A program made the translations under genes and the position numbers. The notes below the pieces were generated by a model. It was not told where the DNA came from. It saw only the letters and a list, made by a program, of their open reading frames with translations, and searched no databases. Positions 18,523 to 27,144 of a DNA stretch of 64,000 nucleotides are shown here, piece by piece (position 1 is the stretch's first letter; the number at the start of each line of letters is the position of its first letter). The stretch is from contig JAUJOJ010000006.1 in assembly GCA_030447665.1 (NCBI GenBank), positions 42,150-106,149 of the forward strand, given 5' to 3'. This stretch comes from Allosphingosinicella sp. (lineage in GTDB: Bacteria > Pseudomonadota > Alphaproteobacteria > Sphingomonadales > Sphingomonadaceae).

Positions 18523-19516
18523 GTTGGGCGAACAAGGGCAGGCCGACCAAGCGCGGAAGGATGATCTTGAGTTCGGCGGGCGTGCGGCATTTCGCCAAGA
18601 GCGCTAATCTCTTGGTGACGCTCGCTTCGGTCCAGCCGGCTTCTAATCCCAGCTTCCTCCGTCGAGCTTTCATGAAGTCGAGATCGATACGTTCCATCAT
18701 CGCAGGATCCGCCGCGATTGCGGCCGGTAGAAAGCTGTCAATCAGGTAGCTAAGATAGGCATGACCTGCTCGCGCATAGGCCGAGGCGCTCCGCTCCCGT
18801 GCCGCGAAGTCCGCCGCACTGCCGCCCTCGATCTTCAGGTGGCTGTATGAGTTCGAATGTATGCGATAATTTATAAGAGACGAGTGGATCGTCTCCACTC
18901 CATGACCCATCGCATAGAGGATGAATGTGAGAAGGGAATCCTCGTGGAATATTCGCAGCTCGGTTTTGGGCAGTGCTAAAAGAAAGCGCCGGTCGTAAGC
19001 CGCCGTGTTTCCGCCGAGGAAGGCTCGGTCCCGCTTGTCAGTAAAATATTGCCAGACGATGTTTCCGGGCGCGAGAGGAAAGACGCCCCGCTCCAACGGT
19101 TCACCCGTCTCCGAAATCGTATCAAACGCGGAGCAGAGAGCAGGCGCGCCGCTCGTCCTCCACGCCGCGACCATTTCCGAGGTTCGCTGCGGCAAGGAAA
19201 TGTCGTCGCCAGCAGAGATCACGAACAACTCGCCATGGCTCTCCTCGGCGATATTCTGCACGTGGCGGAACAATCCTACATTACGGGGGCCTTGCCGGAT
19301 CCGCACCTGGTGCGGCCCTGAGTAGCGTGCCGCCTCTTGCTGGATGATGGCCCAGGTGCCATCCGGCGACACGTCGTCGGAGATGATGATCTCGAGCGGG
19401 CTATAGGTCTGTGCGAAAGCGCTCGCGATCGTTTGCGCAATGTACTGCTCCTGGTTGTAAGCGACGATCGCAAATGTGACGAGCGGCCGGTCGTTGCGGG
19501 TCGGGTAAGTAGTCAT
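18470..19516 (-). CDS. Glycosyltransferase family 2
   Basis: About 348 residues from ATG 19,516 (MTTYPTRND). The GT-A core is LVTFAIVAYNQEQYI, IIISDDVSPDGTW and an SAGDDIS motif in place of the classical DXD. The C-terminal third is helical and basic, as in many membrane-associated GT2 enzymes. The start overlaps the stop of the preceding GT2 gene (ATGA), so translation is coupled. Three glycosyltransferases lie head to tail here (21,673 down to 18,470), likely one operon building successive sugars. Confidence 0.85.
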   Translation of the reverse strand: MTTYPTRNDRPLVTFAIVAYNQEQYIAQTIASAFAQTYSPLEIIISDDVSPDGTWAIIQQEAARYSGPHQVRIRQGPRNVGLFRHVQNIAEESHGELFVISAGDDISLPQRTSEMVAAWRTSGAPALCSAFDTISETGEPLERGVFPLAPGNIVWQYFTDKRDRAFLGGNTAAYDRRFLLALPKTELRIFHEDSLLTFILYAMGHGVETIHSSLINYRIHSNSYSHLKIEGGSAADFAARERSASAYARAGHAYLSYLIDSFLPAAIAADPAMMERIDLDFMKARRRKLGLEAGWTEASVTKRLALLAKCRTPAELKIILPRLVGLPLFAQLKYLLARARVPAWSTID

Positions 19517-20496
19517 GTCTTCCTTCTGAGCGAGGCTTTTACCGCCATGAGGAGTCGTTCGGCGGAATAAGCAGGAAGGATCGAATAAAGCGCCCGCAGC
19601 GGGACGGGACCGTTCCACGCGTCTCGCCCGGCCAATTGGCTCGCCAGGTGGAACAGCTCCGAGGCCTCCGTGCGATGCGCCTCCCGACTGGCGCTGCGGG
19701 CGATCGTCCAGATCATCCTTGCGAACGCCGCGGCTTCGTCGTCGGCCAGCGGTGCAGCGGACTTGGCAAAGCTGGAAAGTATGTGGCGGTACAAGGCTAA
19801 CAACTTCCGATATCCTTCCGCCCCATAATTGCGCGACAGGCGCGCCCCTTGATGCTCGCGGACCTCGGCGACGATGATGGGAACACGCACGAACTGATAG
19901 CCATGTAGGCTGAGCCGCACCGCAAGTTCGACATCTTCGCTCAGGCTGAGAGCTGGAGCGAAGCCACCGCAGGCGCGGAGCGCCAAGGCGGGGAACATCG
20001 GTAAATAAGGAGACATGGTATGGGAAAGCAGCGCAGCTCGAGGCAACGGCCCGGGTGGAGCGACGCTGGAATACCCATATGCAACGCCGTGTATCACCGC
20101 CCCTTTCTCATCGATGGATCTGGCGTCCCCAAAAGCAATTTGATGCGCCGGCAAGGCCGCAGCGGCCGCGAAATGTTCCTGCACGGCATCCTCCGGGATG
20201 CGATCGTCTGAGTCGAGGAAGCGGATGAATGGCGCCCGTGCCTGGCGTACCCCAAAATTGCGGGCATTGCTCACGCCCCCGTTCGCGGTTCGGTAGCTGC
20301 GGACCCGCTGTCCAAAGCTTTGCAGCACATCCCATGAGCCGTCGGTGGACCCGTCGTCGACGACGATAACCTCCACGCCCGGCCCTTGGCGGAGCGCGCT
20401 CTCGATTGCCTCGCCCACCAGCCGCTCGCGATTGAAGCACGGAATGATGACCGAGACGCGGATCCCTCCACCCGCTTGCCCGCCGACCTCGGCCAT
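19513..20496 (-). CDS. Glycosyltransferase family 2
   Basis: About 327 residues from ATG 20,496 (MAEVGGQAGG). It has the GT-A opening IRVSVIIPCFNRERLV, the nucleotide site VIVVDDGSTDGSW, the DXD-like FLDSDDRIPEDA, and the likely base region LSLSEDVELAVRL. Upstream codons back to 20,568 overlap the previous gene and look non-coding in this frame, hence the later start. It lies seven bases after the GT4 gene and is coupled to the next GT2 gene. Acceptor and donor are unknown. Confidence 0.85.
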   Translation of the reverse strand: MAEVGGQAGGGIRVSVIIPCFNRERLVGEAIESALRQGPGVEVIVVDDGSTDGSWDVLQSFGQRVRSYRTANGGVSNARNFGVRQARAPFIRFLDSDDRIPEDAVQEHFAAAAALPAHQIAFGDARSIDEKGAVIHGVAYGYSSVAPPGPLPRAALLSHTMSPYLPMFPALALRACGGFAPALSLSEDVELAVRLSLHGYQFVRVPIIVAEVREHQGARLSRNYGAEGYRKLLALYRHILSSFAKSAAPLADDEAAAFARMIWTIARSASREAHRTEASELFHLASQLAGRDAWNGPVPLRALYSILPAYSAERLLMAVKASLRRKT

Positions 20497-20503
20497 GGCC
20501 GGT

Positions 20504-21673
20504 TCAGCCGCGATGCTGCGGAGCCGCGGCGGCTCGAGCGGAGGTGGCGCCCGCGGCTTCCGAGCCACCGACCATCAGCTGGAGATAGCGATCGGAACTG
20601 CTTTGACCCGACAGTTCGCGGGCCCGGGCCTTGAGCGGCGAGGGATCGGCGGGCTCGCGTAGAGCCGTCTCCATGGCTTCGGCAAGCGCCTGCTCGTCGT
20701 CCATCGGCACCAGTGTCCCGTACTTGCCGTTATCGAGGATCTCACGAGGGCCGCTTTCGCAGTCCGTGCTGACCACCGGAAGCCCGCAGTGCATAGCTTC
20801 TACCAGCACGTTGCCGAAACCTTCGTACCTGGACGAAAGCGCGAACAGATTGGCGGACGCGTAATAGGGCCATGGATCGCTCGCGAACCCGGGCAGGAGC
20901 ACGTCGTCGGCCACGCCCTCGCGAGCGGCGAGCGCCTGCAGATGCACCCTGAGCTCGCCCTCGCCCAGGATCATGAGCTTGGCGGGCCGGCGGCGGCGAA
21001 GGATGGCGAAGCTGCGGATCAGGAGGTCGTGGTTTTTCGCGCGTTTCAGCGTACCGGCGGTAAGGATGCGGCCGTCCGCCGCACCCCACAATGACTCGAT
21101 CTCGGGACTAATCCTTACCTCAGGCGGGGGCTCTGCGATCGGGTTGTAAACCACTTCGATTTTAGACTGGGCGATGCCCGACAGGCGCGCCAAGTCTGCC
21201 GCCGCCCCGTGCGACACCGTGACCCGGGTATCTGCGAGCGGATAAAAGTAGCGCGTCGTGAGCTTCAGCGCCCTCAGAACCGCGCCCCCCTCATATTGCT
21301 TGGAGAGAACGGTGTGATCGCTGATTACGACGCGAGCTTTCGACCGGGCGAGGCGGTGCGCGATGAGACCCGCCACGGTGAGCGGCCACATCGAAATCTG
21401 CATCGCGTCGGGCCTACTCTCCTGAAGATAGCGCTTGAGCGGCGCCACCACATCTCGAATTCGCTCCGCTTTCAGGTCAACTATTTTCACCTCCGAGGGG
21501 AGGAGGGAGAGGAGCTCGCCTTGGGTTTGCTGGAGGATCAGGTCCACGTGATACCCAGCTGCCAGGAAATCTTGCGCGAGGCGCACAGCAATGCGCTCGG
21601 CCCCGCCTCCGCTGAGGTGTGGCAAGAGCAGGGCTAGCCTTCCGCTTACCATTTCGGACCGCTGCTGCGCCAT
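20504..21673 (-). CDS. Glycosyltransferase family 4
   Basis: 389 residues, GT-B fold. The N-terminal domain opens LALLLPHLSGGGAERIAVRL, typical of GT4. The donor domain has ILTAGTLKRAKNHDLLI, LMILGEGELR and the E-x7-E motif within SSRYEGFGNVLVEAM, then GLPVVSTDCESGPREIL. It is a retaining NDP-sugar transferase acting on the lipid-linked intermediate. First gene of a three-gene minus-strand run. ATG 21,652 is an alternative start. Confidence 0.88.
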   Translation of the reverse strand: MAQQRSEMVSGRLALLLPHLSGGGAERIAVRLAQDFLAAGYHVDLILQQTQGELLSLLPSEVKIVDLKAERIRDVVAPLKRYLQESRPDAMQISMWPLTVAGLIAHRLARSKARVVISDHTVLSKQYEGGAVLRALKLTTRYFYPLADTRVTVSHGAAADLARLSGIAQSKIEVVYNPIAEPPPEVRISPEIESLWGAADGRILTAGTLKRAKNHDLLIRSFAILRRRRPAKLMILGEGELRVHLQALAAREGVADDVLLPGFASDPWPYYASANLFALSSRYEGFGNVLVEAMHCGLPVVSTDCESGPREILDNGKYGTLVPMDDEQALAEAMETALREPADPSPLKARARELSGQSSSDRYLQLMVGGSEAAGATSARAAAAPQHRG

Positions 21674-21986
21674 GAAGAGCCGCCTTCCGCTCTGCTATTC
21701 AGCGAGGAAGGGAAGCCGATCGCGGGCGCAGCGTGCTGTCCGTTACGTGATCTTGGAGCCTCTCCGTCATCCGGCGGACGTTGGCACAAGAGGCGGGCAC
21801 CTTCCAGCGCTTATGCTCGTTCACCCTAGTTCCTGCTCCTGCTACGGCGAACACGGCTTGTCGCCGCCGCGCGGTGCCAGGCAAATCGGTATGGAGCCAA
21901 GTCAGCCGGCAGCCAGAAGAGGCTGGGCCGGACGGCCGTGTCCCGATGAGGATATGTCACGTTCAAGACTTCGCCTCGGCCAAATC
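21674..21986. other. Intergenic region upstream of the glycosyltransferase run
   Basis: A 313-base gap between the end of the nucleotidyltransferase gene and the start of the GT4 gene, both on the minus strand. Frames here have no homology character. It is the likely site of a minus-strand promoter for the three glycosyltransferases, but no clear box pair is visible. Confidence 0.3.
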
Positions 21987-22766
21987 TTACCCGCCTCCGT
22001 GGGTTCCCAGCTGATCAGCCTCATGCGTGTCACCCCCTGCAGGTGCGATCGCTTCGAGGTCGGACAGATAATTTAGCGATATGAGGTCGAGCTCCGTCGC
22101 CACTGGCAGTGCCTCGACCCGATATCCGGCGCGAACAAGCTCCCCAACAACATAGAGGAAGCCATGTTCCCCCGTCCGGGAGCTGATGCTTCCCGTAACC
22201 TGCTGAAGGAGCAGCTCGAACACCGGCTTGGCGCGGAAAAGAAAGAGGCCGATGTCGCGCTCGCCGGGCGCCGGGTCTTCGCCCGTCTCCCGTGTCTCGA
22301 CCAAGGTGGCAACTGTGCCCGCCGCGTCCCGTGAGACAATTGTATAGGCCCGCTCCACATGACGGGTTACGAAGGTGAAGTCGTTGACGGATGCGAAGTG
22401 GCGCGCGCGCATCCGCTCCACTGTTTCCGGTTGGATGAGCGGAATGTCCCCCCAGACCAGGAGCACGTGGTCCGCTTCGTTGTATGCCGGCGCGCGTCGG
22501 AAGCATAGCACGGCATCGCCCATCCCGGTCGGGGCTTCTTGGACTACCAGATCTGCCTCCAGGCGGTATCCGCGCAGGCAGTCTAAGATCGGGCCCTCGC
22601 CCTTCGGGCTCACGATGATGGTCGGCCTTGTATCGAGGTGGCGCAGCAGCTTTATAAGCCGCACTAGGATCGGCTCCCCGAGCACCGGATGGAGCGTCTT
22701 GGGGTAGGGGAGGCCGGCGCGGCTCCCGCTCCCAGCGGCCGCAATGAGCACGCGGAGCTTACTCAT
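21987..22766 (-). CDS. GlmU-like sugar/phospho-compound nucleotidyltransferase
   Basis: About 259 residues from ATG 22,766. The opening LRVLIAAAGSGSRAGLPYPK is the NTP-transferase signature with its catalytic lysine, then LHPVLGEPIL. The metal-binding aspartate lies in VLLVWGDIPLIQPE, as in GlmU pyrophosphorylases. There is no C-terminal acetyltransferase helix, so it is a stand-alone pyrophosphorylase domain. It would couple an NTP with a sugar phosphate or similar phospho-compound. The start overlaps the HAD gene's stop (ATGA), and the HAD gene overlaps the CofD-like gene likewise, so these three are translationally coupled and likely serve one pathway. Confidence 0.82.
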   Translation of the reverse strand: MSKLRVLIAAAGSGSRAGLPYPKTLHPVLGEPILVRLIKLLRHLDTRPTIIVSPKGEGPILDCLRGYRLEADLVVQEAPTGMGDAVLCFRRAPAYNEADHVLLVWGDIPLIQPETVERMRARHFASVNDFTFVTRHVERAYTIVSRDAAGTVATLVETRETGEDPAPGERDIGLFLFRAKPVFELLLQQVTGSISSRTGEHGFLYVVGELVRAGYRVEALPVATELDLISLNYLSDLEAIAPAGGDTHEADQLGTHGGG

Positions 22767-23413
22767 CCGAGAGCCTGGTTGAGCAGAGCCCAGTCGGCCT
22801 GTCCGTTGGCACGCGCGCTTCCTCGGGCCACGACGTGGATCGCGTCGATGCCCGCCGCCGCGGCGGCGGCAAGCCCGCTTTCCGCGTCCTCGAACACGAG
22901 GGCCTCGTCTGGCTGCGCACGATGGTGGCGAAGCGCAATCAGGAAGCCTTGTGGGTCGGGCTTTCCCCGAGCCACGTCCTCGGCGCACACCACCGGTTCG
23001 AAGAAGTGGGCGAGCCCCACCCGCGCTAAAGCTACTTCAATCGTCGCACGCGAGCCCGACGTGCAGAGCGCCATCGCGTACCGGCCCTGCGCCCGGCGCA
23101 GGAAGTCGATGCTCCCGTCGATCGCCTCCAACTCGGCCGCTACGAGGCGGAGCGCCCGCTGCCGCTTGTCGTGAACCAGCGCAGCGGCCTGCTCATCGCT
23201 CAGCACTAGGCCCAGCTCGCGCGCGATGTTGTTCACCGCATCCTCCGTCTTGAGGCCGGCGATCCGCGAATAATCGACCCACGCTCCGAACCGCGCGAAC
23301 GCTTCGTTGAACGCTCGCGCGTGCAGCGGGGAACTGTCGACGATCGTACCATCGAAATCAAAGATCATGACCCTCTTACGTGACAAGAGCTGCCTCAATT
23401 CAAGGACGCTCAT
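22763..23413 (-). CDS. HAD-superfamily (subclass IA) phosphatase/phosphomutase-like
   Basis: 216 residues. Motif I is MIFDFDGTIVDSSPLHARAF, with both aspartates; motif II is ALCTSGSR; motif III/IV is GKPDPQGFLIALRHH...VFEDAESGLAAA. The cap of about 70 residues after motif I fits beta-phosphoglucomutase and phosphoglycolate phosphatase relatives. It would mutate or remove phosphate on a small metabolite, probably the substrate or product of the neighbouring nucleotidyltransferase. Start and stop overlap the genes on both sides by four bases. A remnant of a second, similar HAD C-terminus lies at 26,983-27,090. Confidence 0.85.
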   Translation of the reverse strand: MSVLELRQLLSRKRVMIFDFDGTIVDSSPLHARAFNEAFARFGAWVDYSRIAGLKTEDAVNNIARELGLVLSDEQAAALVHDKRQRALRLVAAELEAIDGSIDFLRRAQGRYAMALCTSGSRATIEVALARVGLAHFFEPVVCAEDVARGKPDPQGFLIALRHHRAQPDEALVFEDAESGLAAAAAAGIDAIHVVARGSARANGQADWALLNQALG

Positions 23414-24627
23414 GCCGCCGTGACGCCGGCTTCATACAGGGCAAGGATCCTGTCGATCACCCGCCTGCCGTCATGTTTGCCAGGGGCGTCGGCCGCCTCG
23501 AAGTCGTCGATTATGCGCCTGACGGGGAGCTGGTCGAAATTCTCCTCGTCATAATCGACATAGGTCTCGTCGGATTTCCTCCGGCCGTTGTTGATCAGCA
23601 CGGCCGAGAAGAGCTCGCCCGCCGCATATTGCCGCTGGTCGGCGCTGCGCAAATATTTGTAGGCGCCCCTCAGATAATCGGACGCGCGGTAGCTTGGCGT
23701 CTCATAGTCCGCGCCAATATTGGTGACGAACACCTTCAGCGCATCTCGGTTGGCCGCGATCGTCTCGGCGACGCCGCTCGACATGTAGGTTGGGTAGAGC
23801 GAGCTGTGCTGAGTCCCCGCCGAATAAACGATGATGTCCGCTTGCTCGAGCGCGAGCCTCACGCCTGGAGAGGCCATTGGCGCCGAATGATGGCGGCTCA
23901 GATAATATTTCTGCTCCTCGGGAGTGAGAGCCGCGAAGCGCTCGCGCGCGAGCGGCCGGTCCAGAAGATAGATTCCGGCGATCAGCACGTTCGATCGCAG
24001 CTCGACGATCTCCGCCTCGGAATAGAGCACTTCCCCGTTCTCGCGAAGCGCCGCCAGCCACTTGTTCTCCACGCTGTTGGGAAGCACCGTACCCTTGAGG
24101 CGGAACAGCCGGTCCACAGTCTTCGTCGTGAGCTCCATATTGCGGTCGCAGGCGAGGTATGCCCCCGCGTAAAGACAGTTCATCAAGGAGCAGTCGGAAA
24201 ATTCGAACTCCGCCCCCTCGGCCTTTTCGATCACTTCGAGCCCGTCGACGAACTCACCGAGGAAGCGCTGGAGCGAGCGCCGGATGCTAACGTTCGTCAC
24301 CTCAATCGAAGCGATGCTCCGGGCGCCGCCGGCGAAGCTGCGCATGTCCTCCAGGATCGGGTCCCGCTGAGCTGCGAGCGGGTAGCGATAGGCGAACAGC
24401 GCAAGGCTCGCCGCATGGTCGGCATCGCCGTCGGGAAGCATCAGCTCCTGCACCTTTCGGATGTCGGAAGGGCCGAGCATGTCGAAGAAGCGCCGGATCA
24501 GCCCGGTCGATTTGCCATCGTCATAGGCGTTGACGATCGAGGTGACGTTAATGCCCTGGTAGCGCAGCATCGAAGGAATGATCGACGCAGCTCCGCGGCC
24601 TCCGTTAAGCACCACTACGTTCAGCAT
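23410..24627 (-). CDS. CofD/YvcK-fold protein in an exopolysaccharide cluster
   Basis: 405 residues. The start VVVLNGGRGAASIIPSML and VNAYDDGKSTGLIRRFFDML resemble the glycine-rich loop and DDG-S-G-x-lR segment shared by CofD (2-phospho-L-lactate transferase) and YvcK (UDP-sugar-binding) proteins; LGPSDIRKVQELM matches the 'p-D-i-R' region after it. A later YSAGTQHSSLYPTYMSSGV corresponds to the conserved C-terminal loop. CofD moves a phospho-acyl group from a nucleotide diphosphate donor to an alcohol, releasing NMP. Here it is coupled to a HAD enzyme and a nucleotidyltransferase, so it may use their NDP product. That is inference; a regulatory YvcK-like role cannot be excluded. Confidence 0.75.
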   Translation of the reverse strand: MLNVVVLNGGRGAASIIPSMLRYQGINVTSIVNAYDDGKSTGLIRRFFDMLGPSDIRKVQELMLPDGDADHAASLALFAYRYPLAAQRDPILEDMRSFAGGARSIASIEVTNVSIRRSLQRFLGEFVDGLEVIEKAEGAEFEFSDCSLMNCLYAGAYLACDRNMELTTKTVDRLFRLKGTVLPNSVENKWLAALRENGEVLYSEAEIVELRSNVLIAGIYLLDRPLARERFAALTPEEQKYYLSRHHSAPMASPGVRLALEQADIIVYSAGTQHSSLYPTYMSSGVAETIAANRDALKVFVTNIGADYETPSYRASDYLRGAYKYLRSADQRQYAAGELFSAVLINNGRRKSDETYVDYDEENFDQLPVRRIIDDFEAADAPGKHDGRRVIDRILALYEAGVTAA

Positions 24628-24628
24628 G

Positions 24629-25858
24629 CTACTGCGCTCCTAATCGGTGACCCCTGGGTGCCAGCTTGTTGTAGACGCTGTCATATCGTCTCACCCCCTC
24701 CTCAATAGACAAATCAGCACTTGATGGCCTGATCCGTTTCCGGAGAAAAAACGGTCTCGCCAGCACCGACTCCAAAGCACCACGCAATGTTTCTGGCCTG
24801 AAATCCGGAACCACGACCGAGCTGTTCCTTTCTTCGTTCACGACGTGGTCCAAATCGCCTACTCCCTTATTCACGATTATGGGCACGTTCATTGCAAACA
24901 GTTCGCCGACTTTGGTCGGAGAGCATGCTGCTTTCGAAATTGTAGAACGGATGAATACAACCGATAAGTCTGCGGTAGCGATGTGTTCTGGAACATCGCT
25001 TCGGCTGCATGAGGTAAACCGAAGAGCCTCCAAAGGTACGCCGGCAACGGCAGCCTGCTGCTTCACCAGTTCTGCGCCGTTGTTCGCTACAAAGAGGAAG
25101 ATCGCGTTGCTTCGAAGTGCCCTTAGCTCACGAAAAAGCGAGATCATCTCCGGAAGGAGGTAATCTGATCCGAGGCTGCCGAGGTAGAGTAGAACGGTCG
25201 CGTCCTTCGGGATATCCAGTGATCGCCGCCGAGCTTCCACCGCCAGGGGCGGGATGGTCGCCGGATCAAACAACTCGAAGTCGGCGCAACAGGGAACAAT
25301 TGTGTAGTTTACGCGGCTTCCGCCGGCCAGGTGTGGGTGTCGGGAGATGAGAATGTCAGCCGCCCTGTGCGTAAGCGTAACCACGTGATCGGCGGGTCCA
25401 AGTGTGGCTGACTCTCGCTTCCGAAACCACCTGTAGACAAACCTGGGTCGCTTCGTTTCCGCACGAGCATCGGCCCAAAAATCACGGAAATCCGCCAGGT
25501 ATTTGAAGCCATATTTCCGCTTTAGCCATGCCGCTATCCCCAGGGGAAGGTAGCTACGGCAATGAACGATGTCGGGTTGCTCTTCCTTGGCCACCCGATC
25601 TGCAGTTCGCCACATGCTGAGCATCATGTAAAATGATCGAAGCAGGGGAGGCCGGTAGCGGACGGGCGACCACCTGATCCCAGCCTGATCAAAGACCCTC
25701 TGATACCGTTCCAGTTCAGGATTCTGGTCCATCTTCTCGGCGCTGACGATATGGATTTGATGACCAAGACGCGCGAGCCTTAATAGATACGGCGCTATTT
25801 GCGATTGGCCGATATGGGCCGTTATGCCATCTTGTGTGAGGTACAGAATTCGAGCCAT
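24629..25858 (-). CDS. Glycosyltransferase family 4
   Basis: About 409 residues from ATG 25,858 (MARILYLTQDGITAHIGQSQ). The N-terminal GT4 domain includes QPDIVHCRSYLPLGIA. The donor domain has VLLYLGSLGSDYLLPEM, then SDVPEHIATADLSVVFI and SPTKVGELFAMNVPII, which stands where the E-x7-E motif is expected and has a single glutamate. Retaining NDP-sugar transferase, cytoplasmic or peripheral membrane. It ends one base before the CofD-like gene starts, so it may belong to the same transcript. Upstream is a 222-base gap. Confidence 0.82.
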   Translation of the reverse strand: MARILYLTQDGITAHIGQSQIAPYLLRLARLGHQIHIVSAEKMDQNPELERYQRVFDQAGIRWSPVRYRPPLLRSFYMMLSMWRTADRVAKEEQPDIVHCRSYLPLGIAAWLKRKYGFKYLADFRDFWADARAETKRPRFVYRWFRKRESATLGPADHVVTLTHRAADILISRHPHLAGGSRVNYTIVPCCADFELFDPATIPPLAVEARRRSLDIPKDATVLLYLGSLGSDYLLPEMISLFRELRALRSNAIFLFVANNGAELVKQQAAVAGVPLEALRFTSCSRSDVPEHIATADLSVVFIRSTISKAACSPTKVGELFAMNVPIIVNKGVGDLDHVVNEERNSSVVVPDFRPETLRGALESVLARPFFLRKRIRPSSADLSIEEGVRRYDSVYNKLAPRGHRLGAQ

Positions 25859-26080
25859 GTCAGTGGCGGGTCCCCGGCCGCGATCCCGATCCACCAGAAC
25901 CTGCCAGAGGCATTCCCTCTTTGATTTTCTCACAAATGGGGTGATCAGAAGTACCAAATACGCTGTGCTGTGAAGTCATGGATCCGAAATAATGGTATTC
26001 TGGCGAGAAATGAAGTCGCCCCCGCTGAAGTCCGCGCAGGAAAGGAGGGATTCCCGATTTGAGGAGCGCTTGCAGAGGCG

Positions 26081-26992
26081 TCAGGGATCGAAATCCTTCC
26101 CAATCTTGCCGCGAAATCCGCGCAGGATTGCTTTCCAAAGGGTCGGCGCGCGGGACCCCAAGACGTAGCTGACTGCCTCGCCCAGCGAGTTTCTTCTGGC
26201 GGTTCTCGCAAGCGCCGCCGCCACGGTCGCGACATTCCAAGCCAGCGCGTGGTTCGGCGGGTAGCGACGGTTCAACGCGATGGTGTTCTTCACGTAGTAG
26301 TAAAATTTCATCTCATTCAGCGGCCTGCCGGCCACGGCAGGGTGAAAGTGGTGAGCGTCGAGGTGCGACAGCACCTTGCCCTGCGACCGCATGCGCATGA
26401 AAAAATCCACTTCGTCGCCGAAGATGAAAAACTCCGGATCCACATTGCCTATCCGCGAAACGATGTCGGTCCGGATCAGAGCGCCGTTGAAGAGATGCGC
26501 GAAGGGATATGTGCTTCCGCCGGCGTGTTGACGAAGATCGTGCAGCAAAGCTATTTTTCGCTTTATGCGGAAGAGCACGGGCCGATCGTTCTGATCCAGA
26601 ATAGGGAAGGGGAAGACGAACCTCTCTTTGTCGTCCTCGCACAGGACCACCGAGGATACGCAGGCGACGTCGTCTTGAAGAGCCTTTTCCAAGACCGCGA
26701 GAGCATGCACATCCGGGTACCCATCGTCATCCATCAGCCACACGGCGTCAAATCCACGCTCGACCGCCTCCGCAATGGCTCTATTCCAACCCCCGGCAGA
26801 TCCGAGATTGCCTTGAGTCACGTGGTCGACGCCCTTGCGCTTCAGCATCTCGACAGTGCCATCTGTACTCGCATTGTTGACGACGAGCAGCGCATCGAGA
26901 CCCTTAGTCTGGGCTCGCACACGGTCGATACACCGCGCGAGAAGCTCTGATCGGTTATGCGTCACGATGGCCGCGAGGATCTTCACGCGCAC
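26081..26992 (-). CDS. Glycosyltransferase family 2 (GlfT/rhamnosyltransferase-like)
   Basis: 303 residues starting at GTG 26,992. It has ILAAIVTHNRSELLARCI, VVNNASTDGT, NLGSAGGWNRAI and VWLMDDDGYPD, the DDD motif seen in galactofuranosyl- and rhamnosyltransferase-like GT2 enzymes. A catalytic aspartate is likely in FFIFGDEVDFFMR, and the conserved histidine in HHFHP. Its start overlaps the end of the small HAD-remnant frame and is read in another frame. Likely adds one sugar of the repeat unit. Confidence 0.86.
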   Translation of the reverse strand: MRVKILAAIVTHNRSELLARCIDRVRAQTKGLDALLVVNNASTDGTVEMLKRKGVDHVTQGNLGSAGGWNRAIAEAVERGFDAVWLMDDDGYPDVHALAVLEKALQDDVACVSSVVLCEDDKERFVFPFPILDQNDRPVLFRIKRKIALLHDLRQHAGGSTYPFAHLFNGALIRTDIVSRIGNVDPEFFIFGDEVDFFMRMRSQGKVLSHLDAHHFHPAVAGRPLNEMKFYYYVKNTIALNRRYPPNHALAWNVATVAAALARTARRNSLGEAVSYVLGSRAPTLWKAILRGFRGKIGKDFDP

Positions 26993-27144
26993 ACCTCGCC
27001 CAGAGCCTCGTCGAGCAACGCCCAGGTTGCCGACCGGACGGCCTCGGGCATGAGATGGACCGCCTCGAGGCCGGCCGCCGCGGCCATCCCGTCGGTGCTG
27101 CCCGTGTTGGTAAATGAAAGAACGATCAGGAGAATCTTAGCCAT
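26983..27144 (-). pseudogene. Short frame made of a HAD C-terminal remnant, coupled to wzy
   Basis: A 53-codon frame begins with an ATG overlapping the wzy stop (ATGA) and ends inside the start of the GT2 gene. Its first 18 residues (MAKILLIVLSFTNTGSTD) are hydrophobic and of no known family. The rest, GMAAAAGLEAVHLMPEAV to WALLDEALGE, closely resembles the C-terminus of the HAD protein at 22,763-23,413 (GLAAAAAAGIDAIHVV ... WALLNQALG). So it looks like the tail of a lost HAD gene, joined by deletion to a new start. It may merely keep ribosomes moving from wzy to the GT2 gene. Confidence 0.55.

Noticed and set aside
23380..24708. 442-codon plus-strand frame antisense to the CofD-like gene
   Set aside because: Composition is Arg/His/Gly/Val-rich without any motif; the opposite strand carries a recognisable fold. 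Shadow frame.
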